Assembly (NCBI GenBank): GCA_934572365.1
Contig: CAKTKX010000079.1
Span: forward strand, 1-6,243
Direction: 5' to 3'
Origin: an uncultured Oscillospiraceae bacterium
Lineage (GTDB): Bacteria; Bacillota; Clostridia; Oscillospirales; Oscillospiraceae
Length of the DNA: 6,243 nucleotides
Shown: piece after piece, positions 1-4,295 of the stretch
How the letters are laid out: each line of letters starts with the position of its first letter
How positions within the stretch are numbered: position 1 is the stretch's first letter
Notes under the pieces: model-generated
What the model was told of the DNA's origin: nothing
Database searches by the model: none
The model's input: the letters and a program-made list of their open reading frames with translations, nothing else
Translations under genes and position numbers: made by a program

Positions 1-1560
1 CCGGCGCAGCCGCCCATGTTCTGTATGCTTCTGCGCAAGCACCTTCTGGGGGCGAAGCTGACGGAAATCACCCAGCCCCCCATGGAGCGGGCGGCGGCGT
101 TCCGCTTCGACTGCACCGACGAGATGGGCTTTCCGGTGCAGAAAACGCTGATGGCCGAGCTGATGGGACGCACCTGCAATCTGTATCTGCTGTCCCCCGA
201 GGGGCGGATTCTGGACTGCCTGCGGCGCATCGGCCTTGACGAAAGCGCCAAGCGGGCAGCGCTGCCGGGTCTCATGTATCAGCCGCCGGAGCCGGTCATG
301 AAGCTGAACCTGCTGGACAGTGCCCCGGAGGGTGATGCCCAGCGTTATGTAAACATACTCACTGTCCCCGGCGCGGACGTTCTGGCCGACCGGCTGATGG
401 ACACCGTTGGCGGATTGTCCCCGCTGGTATGCCGGGAGGCCGCGCTGTACGCCGCCGGAAGCACGGATGCCCGAATCGATTCTCTGGACGTGGACACCAC
501 CGCCGACAAGCTGTCGCTGTTCTTCCACGAGCATCTGAACCATCCCGCGCCCTATTATTACGCCCTCCCGGACGGCACGCCCAAGCAGTTCGCCTTCTGC
601 CCCATCCGGGAATACGGCGAATGCAGCCGCGCCGCGTCCTTCGGAAAGCTCCTGGACATGTACTACACCGTCCGGGATCAGAAGGACGCCATGCGGCAGA
701 AGAGTCAGGCCGTGCGCAAGACCGTTCAGAATCTGTGCGGCCGCCTGACCAAAAAGCTGGCCATTCAGGAAAAGGAGCTGGAAGCCACCTACGACCGGGA
801 GCGTCTGCGCCAGCTGGGGGACATCCTCACGGCCAACCTCCACCGCATCGTGAAGGGGCAGACCACCGTCCAATGCGAGGACTTCTACGACGAGGAAATG
901 CGGCCGGTGGACATTCCCATCTCCCCCATTCTCTCCCCCAACCAGAACGCCGCCAAGTATTACAAGGACTATGCCCGGATGAAAAACGCGGAGAAGGAGC
1001 TGACGAAGCAGCTGGAGCTGGGGCGTCTGGAGCTGGACTACCTGAAAAGCGTGCTGGAGGAGCTGAACCGCGCCGGTTCCGAGGGGGAGCTGGAGGAAAT
1101 CCGCCGGGAGCTGCAAGAGGGCGGGTATCTCCGTCCCGACACCGACCGGAAGCGCATGAAGCAGGCCAAGCTGCCCCCCATGCGGTTTGAAAGCACCGAC
1201 GGCTACCCGATCTACGTCGGCCGGAACAACCGCCAGAACGACGAGCTGACCTTCCGCCTTGCCCGGAAAGACGACATCTGGTGCCACGCCTCCAAGGTGC
1301 ACGGCTCCCACGTCATTATTTCCTGCGGCGGCACCACGCCCCCGGACAACACCGTTACGCAGGCGGCGCAGCTGGCCGCTTACTACGCCGAAACCGGGGG
1401 CGGGCAGAACGTCCCCGTGGACGTGACAGCGGTAAAGCAGGTGAAGAAAATTCCCAACGGCAAGCCCGGCATGGTGATCTACCACACCTACCGCACCGTG
1501 ATCGCCAATCCCTACCGGGACATCGTGGTAGACGCACTGAACGCGGAAGAAAAGGAGTAA
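1..1560 (+). CDS. rqcH: RqcH/NFACT-family ribosome quality control protein, 5' partial
   Basis: Bacterial Rqc2/NEMF homologue (older name FbpA, fibronectin-binding). In the family it binds the obstructed 50S subunit carrying a stalled nascent chain and recruits tRNA-Ala to add C-terminal alanine tails for proteolysis. The frame is open from base 1 with no stop; the first ATG (16) lies inside the conserved PPMFCMLLRKH motif, so the true start is upstream. Against B. subtilis RqcH as I remember it, about 68 residues are missing. Of 519 visible residues: end of NFACT-N with ELMGR (about 53-57), helix-hairpin-helix region about 128-150, long charged coiled coil about 220-380, and NFACT-R (DUF814) about 394-490 with DGYPIYVGRNNRQND and GSHVII. 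The tRNA-contacting Asp-Arg pair (D97/R98 in B. subtilis) aligns to Glu29-Arg30. The gene ends 3 bp before the next one and its last codons carry that gene's ribosome binding site. Family assignment is very secure; function is inferred from the family. Confidence 0.97.
   Translation, partial: PAQPPMFCMLLRKHLLGAKLTEITQPPMERAAAFRFDCTDEMGFPVQKTLMAELMGRTCNLYLLSPEGRILDCLRRIGLDESAKRAALPGLMYQPPEPVMKLNLLDSAPEGDAQRYVNILTVPGADVLADRLMDTVGGLSPLVCREAALYAAGSTDARIDSLDVDTTADKLSLFFHEHLNHPAPYYYALPDGTPKQFAFCPIREYGECSRAASFGKLLDMYYTVRDQKDAMRQKSQAVRKTVQNLCGRLTKKLAIQEKELEATYDRERLRQLGDILTANLHRIVKGQTTVQCEDFYDEEMRPVDIPISPILSPNQNAAKYYKDYARMKNAEKELTKQLELGRLELDYLKSVLEELNRAGSEGELEEIRRELQEGGYLRPDTDRKRMKQAKLPPMRFESTDGYPIYVGRNNRQNDELTFRLARKDDIWCHASKVHGSHVIISCGGTTPPDNTVTQAAQLAAYYAETGGGQNVPVDVTAVKQVKKIPNGKPGMVIYHTYRTVIANPYRDIVVDALNAEEKE
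1551..1557 (+). promoter_or_regulatory. Ribosome binding site of the threonine aldolase gene, inside the rqcH 3' end
   Basis: AAAGGAG ends 6 nt before the ATG at 1564 and lies entirely within the last codons of rqcH. This fixes the start of the downstream gene and suggests the two genes are translated from one transcript. I see no promoter between them. Confidence 0.85.
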
Positions 1561-1563
1561 ATC

Positions 1564-2595
1564 ATGATTCGATTCAACAACGATTACAACCACGGGGCGC
1601 TGGACTCCATCCTAAGCGCCCTGACCGCCACCAACGCCGAGAGCTTCCCGGGCTACGGCGAGGACATTTGGTGCCGCCGCGCCGAGGCGGTCATCAAACA
1701 GCTGGTTTCTTCTGAGGACGCCCTGATCAAATTCGTCCCCGGCGCGACCCAGGCAAATCTCGTGGTCATTGCGGCAGCGCTGTCCCCCATCCAGAGCGTC
1801 ATTGCCGCCGACACCGGACATATCAACTGCCACGAAGCCGCTTCCATCGAAAATACGGGACACAAAATCCTCGCCCTTCCCAACACCGACGGGAAAATCA
1901 CCGCCCGGCAAGTCGCCGCCTGCGCGGCGGCGTATTACGACGGCGGCACGCCGGAGTATCTGACGGAGCCGAAGCTGGTGTATCTGTCCTTCCCCACGGA
2001 AAAGGGGACGCTGTATTCCGCTCAGGAGCTGCGGGATATCCGGGAGGTCTGCCAAAAATACGGCATGTACCTGTTCGTGGATGGGGCAAGAATGGGCTAC
2101 GGCCTGGGGGCGGCGGACAACGATCTGACGTTGAAGGATTTCGCGGAGCTGACGGACGTATTCTACATCGGCGGGACGAAGTGCGGCGCGCTGTTCGGCG
2201 AAGCACTGGTCATCACCGAACCCAAACTTCAGTACCGCTTCAAGGCCTACATGAAGCAGCACGGCGCGGTGCTGGCCAAGGGCTGGCTGATGGGTCTGCA
2301 ATTTGCGGCCATGCTGGAAAGCGGCGAATATTTTGAGAAAACAAAACGCGCCGACGAGCTTGCCATGCAGATCAGAGAAGCCTTTGCGGTGAAGGGCATC
2401 CCTTTCTGGGTGGAAAGCTCCACCAACCAGCAGTTCGTCATCCTGTCCCGGCGGCAGAAGAAAGCGCTGGCACAGGGCTACTACTTTGAGGAAGAAGGGG
2501 CAGATGAGCAGGGAACAGTCGTGCGTTTCTGCACCAGCTGGGCAACCACTCAGGCCGAAGTGGACGCTCTGGTCGCCGATATTGCCAAGCTATGA
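1564..2595 (+). CDS. ltaE: Low-specificity L-threonine aldolase (beta-eliminating lyase family, PLP enzyme)
   Basis: Cytosolic PLP-dependent fold-type I enzyme expected to cleave L-threonine/L-allo-threonine to glycine and acetaldehyde. 343 aa, the usual family length. Visible signatures: FNNDYNHGA at the N-terminus; phosphate-cup GATQAN (60-65); His86 in TGHINCHEA, at the position of the PLP-stacking His of E. coli LtaE; Asp173 in VDGAR (173 pairs with the pyridine nitrogen, Arg176 nearby); YIGGTKCG with Lys206 as the Schiff-base lysine; and Arg321 in VVRFCTSW, the likely substrate-carboxylate Arg. The catalytic set appears complete, so the protein is probably active. It starts 3 bp after rqcH with its ribosome binding site inside rqcH, and is followed directly by an intrinsic terminator, so it is the last gene of that operon. 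The gene symbol is by homology; substrate stereospecificity cannot be read from sequence, and related beta-eliminating lyases on other amino acids remain possible. Confidence 0.9.
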   Translation: MIRFNNDYNHGALDSILSALTATNAESFPGYGEDIWCRRAEAVIKQLVSSEDALIKFVPGATQANLVVIAAALSPIQSVIAADTGHINCHEAASIENTGHKILALPNTDGKITARQVAACAAAYYDGGTPEYLTEPKLVYLSFPTEKGTLYSAQELRDIREVCQKYGMYLFVDGARMGYGLGAADNDLTLKDFAELTDVFYIGGTKCGALFGEALVITEPKLQYRFKAYMKQHGAVLAKGWLMGLQFAAMLESGEYFEKTKRADELAMQIREAFAVKGIPFWVESSTNQQFVILSRRQKKALAQGYYFEEEGADEQGTVVRFCTSWATTQAEVDALVADIAKL

Positions 2596-2600
2596 CAAAC

Positions 2601-2641
2601 CGTCCGCCGACAGTGCGCAGTCGGCGGACGATTTTCTTTTT
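2601..2641 (+). terminator. Rho-independent terminator of the rqcH-ltaE operon
   Basis: A perfect 11-bp GC-rich stem (CGTCCGCCGAC 2601-2611 with GTCGGCGGACG 2620-2630) closes an 8-nt loop and is followed by a T-rich tract (ATTTTCTTTTT, 2631-2641). It begins 5 nt after the aldolase stop codon and separates this operon from the perR operon. Confidence 0.93.
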
Positions 2642-2651
2642 GGAAAATAAA

Positions 2652-2666
2652 TGCAAATAATTCTCA
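2652..2666. promoter_or_regulatory. Fur/PerR-like operator 1, upstream of the perR -35
   Basis: On the minus strand this reads TGAGAATTATTTGCA, matching the classical 7-1-7 Fur box TGATAATNATTATCA at 11 of 14 defined positions by eye. It ends 8 bp before the -35 hexamer. Fur and PerR boxes are closely related, and in this context a PerR autoregulatory site is the likeliest reading. Binding is inferred. Confidence 0.6.
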
Positions 2667-2674
2667 TTTTACTC

Positions 2675-2703
2675 TTGACAAATGAAATGCCCCGTGCTAT
2701 ACT
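2675..2703 (+). promoter_or_regulatory. Sigma-A promoter of the perR-rubredoxin-rubrerythrin operon
   Basis: A perfect -35 TTGACA (2675-2680), a 17-bp spacer and -10 TATACT (2698-2703), preceded by an extended -10 TG at 2695-2696. The start point should lie near 2710. This near-consensus promoter would be strong when unrepressed, and Fur/PerR-like boxes lie on both sides of it. Confidence 0.92.
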
Positions 2704-2714
2704 CTAGATGTAAA

Positions 2715-2729
2715 TAAGAATAGTTCTTA
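2715..2729. promoter_or_regulatory. Fur/PerR-like operator 2, at the start of the perR transcript
   Basis: TAAGAATAGTTCTTA is a perfect inverted repeat: 6-bp arms TAAGAA/TTCTTA around TAG. It has the 7-1-7 geometry of Fur/PerR boxes and matches the PerR consensus TTATAATNATTATAA at 10 of 14 positions by eye. It lies just downstream of the -10, where bound repressor would block initiation or escape. Confidence 0.65.
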
Positions 2730-2755
2730 AATAAATCAAACCAAAGGAGGTGCCT

Positions 2756-3166
2756 ATGGAAGCGGCCACCAAGCAATTCAAAAAACGCAACGCGATCCTG
2801 TCCTGCCTCCGCGGCACCGTGCTTCATCCCTCAGCGGAAATGGTTCACGAAATGCTGCGGGAGGAACACCCGGACATCTCCCTTGCCACGATCTATCGCA
2901 ATCTCGCCCTGTTCAAGAGTCAGGGTCTGATCCAGAGCGTGGGTACGGTGAACGGAAGCGAACGCTTCGACGCCGACACCCGCCCCCATGTCCACTTCAT
3001 CTGCACCACCTGCGGCGCGGTGATCGACCTTCCCAACACGGCGGCTCCCCTGTCTCTGGGACGCGCCGCCGAGGAATGCACCGGCTGTCAGGTACACAGC
3101 TGCCAGCTGACCTTCACCGGTCTGTGCCGCGGCTGCCAATCAGAAACTAAGGAGGAAGCTGTATGA
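2756..3166 (+). CDS. perR: PerR-type peroxide-sensing repressor (Fur family)
   Basis: Dimeric metal-dependent DNA-binding repressor of peroxide-defence genes. The 136-aa form from ATG 2756 is preferred: AAGGAGG (2744-2750) sits 5 nt upstream, whereas the in-frame GTG at 2750 overlaps that ribosome binding site. The winged helix covers about 10-65, with recognition helix SLATIYRNL (42-50). The regulatory metal site of B. subtilis PerR (H37, D85, H91, H93, D104) maps to H24, D72, H78, H80 and D91 with identical spacing. The Asp at the last position is PerR-like, where Fur usually has Glu. Two CxxC pairs (C83/C86, C124/C127) form the structural zinc site. Further cysteines are C17, C108, C111 and C116. 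The N-terminus is about 13 residues shorter than B. subtilis PerR. It heads an operon with two non-haem iron peroxide-defence genes, and its stop overlaps the next start (ATGA), suggesting translational coupling. PerR over Fur or Zur: high but not absolute confidence. Confidence 0.9.
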   Translation: MEAATKQFKKRNAILSCLRGTVLHPSAEMVHEMLREEHPDISLATIYRNLALFKSQGLIQSVGTVNGSERFDADTRPHVHFICTTCGAVIDLPNTAAPLSLGRAAEECTGCQVHSCQLTFTGLCRGCQSETKEEAV

Positions 3167-3279
3167 AAAAATATGTCTGCACCGTCTGCGGGTACGTCTA
3201 CGAAGGCGACGAGCTGCCCGAAGACTACGAATGTCCCCTCTGCGGCGTCGGCCCCGAATTGTTCGAGGAAGAGGCGTAA
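3163..3279 (+). CDS. Minimal rubredoxin, 38 aa
   Basis: Small cytosolic electron carrier with one Fe(Cys)4 centre. Ligands are C6/C9 in [11 protein letters not shown] and C24/C27 in CPLCGVG. At 38 residues it is shorter than classical rubredoxins (about 52-54 aa): the segment between the cysteine pairs is compressed to 14 residues, as in rubredoxin domains of rubrerythrins, and there is only a short acidic tail. It starts within the perR stop (ATGA, 4-nt overlap) with a strong AAGGAGG at 3149-3155, 7 nt upstream. Its position between perR and a reverse rubrerythrin suggests that it passes electrons from an NADH:rubredoxin oxidoreductase (not in the window) to the peroxidase. The first 34 residues are identical at 21 positions to the N-terminus of the next protein. 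Both Fe-binding knuckles, the overlap and the ribosome binding site argue for a real gene; in vivo stability of so short a rubredoxin is untested. Confidence 0.88.
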   Translation: MKKYVCTVCGYVYEGDELPEDYECPLCGVGPELFEEEA

Positions 3280-3330
3280 TTTATTGTAATCCCGGGCGTA
3301 TTTGCCCAAATAACTTATAAAACTAATTTT

Positions 3331-3335
3331 GGAGG
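3331..3335 (+). promoter_or_regulatory. Ribosome binding site deciding the rubrerythrin start
   Basis: GGAGG lies 8 nt upstream of the ATG at 3344. An in-frame TTG at 3329 overlaps it and cannot use it, and would add five residues before the rubredoxin-like MKKFVC start, so ATG 3344 is chosen. Confidence 0.88.
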
Positions 3336-3343
3336 AATCGATT

Positions 3344-4042
3344 ATGAAGAAATTTGTGTGCCCCGTTTGCGGTTATGTCTACGAAGGCGAGTTCATCCCC
3401 GAAGGCTTCAAGTGCCCTGTTTGCGGCGTTGACGGCTCCAAGTTCAAGGTTATGGAGGAAGGCAAGCTGGCCGCCGAGCATGAGTACGGCATCTACGCCA
3501 AGACCGTGAAGAACAACCCCGACATCTCCGAGGAAGACAAGAAGTTCATCTTCGAGCAGCTGATGGCCAACTTCCAGGGCGAGTGCAGCGAGGTGGGTAT
3601 GTACCTGTGCATGGCCCGCATTGCCCACCGGGAGGGCTACCCCGAGATCGGCCTGTACTGGGAGAAGGCCGCCCACGAGGAAGCCGAGCACGCCGCCAAG
3701 TTCGCCGAGATTCTGGGAGAGGATCTGGAGCCCCACATGAAGGCCACCACCAAGGACAATCTGGCCTGGCGTGTTGACTGCGAGTTCGGCGCCACCCAGG
3801 GCAAGTTTGACCTGGCCGCCTGCGCCAAGAAGAACGGCCTGGACGCCATCCATGACACCGTCCACGAAATGGCCAAGGACGAAGCCCGCCACGGCAAGGC
3901 TCTGCAGGGTATGCTGAACCGCTACTTTGCCAAGGAGATCGCCCTGGAGAAGGCCGCCGCCAAGGCAAACAAGGCAGCCGCCGCCGTCAGCGACGCGGTT
4001 ACCACCGCCGCCGAGAAGATCAGCGAGATCATCAAGAAGTAA
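3344..4042 (+). CDS. Reverse rubrerythrin (N-terminal rubredoxin + ferritin-like diiron domain), NADH-peroxidase type
   Basis: Cytosolic non-haem iron peroxidase that reduces H2O2 to water with electrons relayed from NADH through rubredoxin-type centres. In clostridia this domain order is called reverse rubrerythrin (rbr3A/rbr3B of Clostridium acetobutylicum, PerR-controlled). 232 aa. The N-terminal rubredoxin domain (1-34) has Fe ligands C6, C9, C24 and C27. The four-helix ferritin-like domain (about 45-200) has candidate diiron ligands E80, E113-x-x-H116, E147 and E180-x-x-H183; the two ExxH motifs are clear, E80 and E147 are by pattern. An Ala/Lys-rich tail (about 200-232) extends beyond the core. 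Codon choice is strongly biased (mostly AAG, CTG, GAG), as in highly expressed genes. It lies 64 nt after the rubredoxin without a convincing terminator or promoter between, so it is probably the third gene of the perR operon. A hairpin follows its stop. Confidence 0.94.
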   Translation: MKKFVCPVCGYVYEGEFIPEGFKCPVCGVDGSKFKVMEEGKLAAEHEYGIYAKTVKNNPDISEEDKKFIFEQLMANFQGECSEVGMYLCMARIAHREGYPEIGLYWEKAAHEEAEHAAKFAEILGEDLEPHMKATTKDNLAWRVDCEFGATQGKFDLAACAKKNGLDAIHDTVHEMAKDEARHGKALQGMLNRYFAKEIALEKAAAKANKAAAAVSDAVTTAAEKISEIIKK

Positions 4043-4048
4043 ATACAT

Positions 4049-4075
4049 GGAGGGAGCGGATTTTCCGCTCCCTCC
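4049..4075 (+). terminator. GC-rich hairpin after rubrerythrin, probable 3' end or stabiliser, no U-tract
   Basis: GGAGGGAGCGGA (4049-4060) and TCCGCTCCCTCC (4064-4075) form a perfect 12-bp stem with a TTT loop, 6 nt after the stop codon. The following bases (TGGCTTGTCA) are not a U-tract, so it is an atypical intrinsic terminator; it may instead protect the 3' end of the mRNA or act with the hairpins further down. Confidence 0.6.
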
Positions 4076-4083
4076 TGGCTTGT

Positions 4084-4150
4084 CATACTGAACTCCAATT
4101 AAAATCTTTAGAAAAGATTTTAATTGCCCGAAGGGCAAGGAGTTCATATG
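4084..4150. repeat. Three-arm palindromic element (cruciform / three-way junction)
   Basis: An outer stem TGAACTCC (4089-4096) with GGAGTTCA (4139-4146), extendable by CATA/TATG (4084-4087 with 4147-4150) past one bulged C, encloses two hairpins. The first is a perfect 13-bp AT-rich stem (4097-4109 with 4113-4125, loop AGA). The second is GCCC-GAA-GGGC (4126-4136). Only AA (4137-4138) is left unpaired in the junction. No open frame of note. This design resembles a dispersed palindromic repeat or small non-autonomous element; other copies cannot be checked here. Confidence 0.65.
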
Positions 4151-4157
4151 AGACTTG

Positions 4158-4189
4158 TTTTGTGATTTCTTTCCTTATAAATCACAAAA
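4158..4189. repeat. AT-rich inverted repeat
   Basis: TTTTGTGATTT (4158-4168) pairs with AAATCACAAAA (4179-4189), a perfect 11-bp stem with a 10-nt loop. It is the third structure of the palindrome array. A role as a weak bidirectional terminator is possible but unsupported by a clear GC stem. Confidence 0.6.
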
Positions 4190-4191
4190 AT

Positions 4192-4213
4192 GGCAGCGCC
4201 ATTAGGCGATGCC
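4192..4213. repeat. Short GC hairpin in the palindrome array
   Basis: GGCA-G-CGCC (4192-4200), loop ATTA, GGCG-A-TGCC (4205-4213): 8 bp with one G-A mismatch. It directly abuts the next inverted repeat with no spacer. Confidence 0.5.
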
Positions 4214-4246
4214 TTCCTGATTAAAATCAAAGATTTTAATCAGGAA
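4214..4246. repeat. Perfect 15-bp inverted repeat sharing its core with the upstream element
   Basis: TTCCTGATTAAAATC (4214-4228) and GATTTTAATCAGGAA (4232-4246) form a perfect 15-bp stem with loop AAA. The core ATTAAAATC/GATTTTAAT occurs identically in the first arm of the three-arm element (4098-4106 and 4116-4124), so the two structures could be related and could pair with each other. Confidence 0.7.
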
Positions 4247-4254
4247 ATAGTATC

Positions 4255-4284
4255 AAAAGGCGCGGGGCATCTGCCCCGCGCCTT
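4255..4284 (-). terminator. Rho-independent terminator of the DUF4234/SHOCT gene
   Basis: Read on the minus strand, a perfect 10-bp GC stem (GGCGCGGGGC 4259-4268 with GCCCCGCGCC 4273-4282, four-base loop) lies about 13 nt past the stop codon and runs into TTTT (4258-4255). The U-tract is short but the stem is very strong. Confidence 0.8.
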
Positions 4285-4295
4285 GTCGTATGGAA

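Noticed and set aside
429..1190. Long open frame inside rqcH in another plus-strand frame
   Set aside because: Arg/Gly/Pro/Ala-rich composition typical of a GC-rich shadow frame, no ribosome binding site or motif, while the overlapping frame is an unmistakable NFACT protein.
1612..2301. Minus-strand open frame opposite the threonine aldolase
   Set aside because: Antisense shadow of a conserved gene; low-complexity composition and no recognisable domain.
2708..2713. ATG-TAA start-stop at the beginning of the perR transcript
   Set aside because: No ribosome binding site upstream and it sits at the expected transcription start; most likely chance.
3294..3307. Hairpin GGGC...GCCC between rubredoxin and rubrerythrin as a terminator
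   Set aside because: Only 4 bp of stem and no T-tract, too weak to end transcription; at most an RNA-processing signal.
3284..3321. Possible internal promoter between rubredoxin and rubrerythrin
   Set aside because: TTGTAA and TATAAA-like hexamers are present but 26 bp apart, too far for sigma-A; no better pair was seen.
3315..3329. Possible third PerR box just before rubrerythrin (starts TTATAA)
   Set aside because: Only about 9 of 14 positions match and the right half-site is poor; one good half-site is expected in AT-rich leader sequence.
3323..4147. 274-codon minus-strand open frame opposite rubrerythrin
   Set aside because: Gly/Leu/Val-rich mirror of the strongly biased rubrerythrin codons; it extends into the palindrome array, with no motif.
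4084..4150. Integron attC site or integrase attachment site
   Set aside because: The outer arms lack the attC core pattern (GTTRRRY/RYYYAAC) and no integrase gene is near.
4043..4295. CRISPR array
   Set aside because: The repeats are inverted, unequal in sequence and length, and there are no regularly spaced direct repeats.
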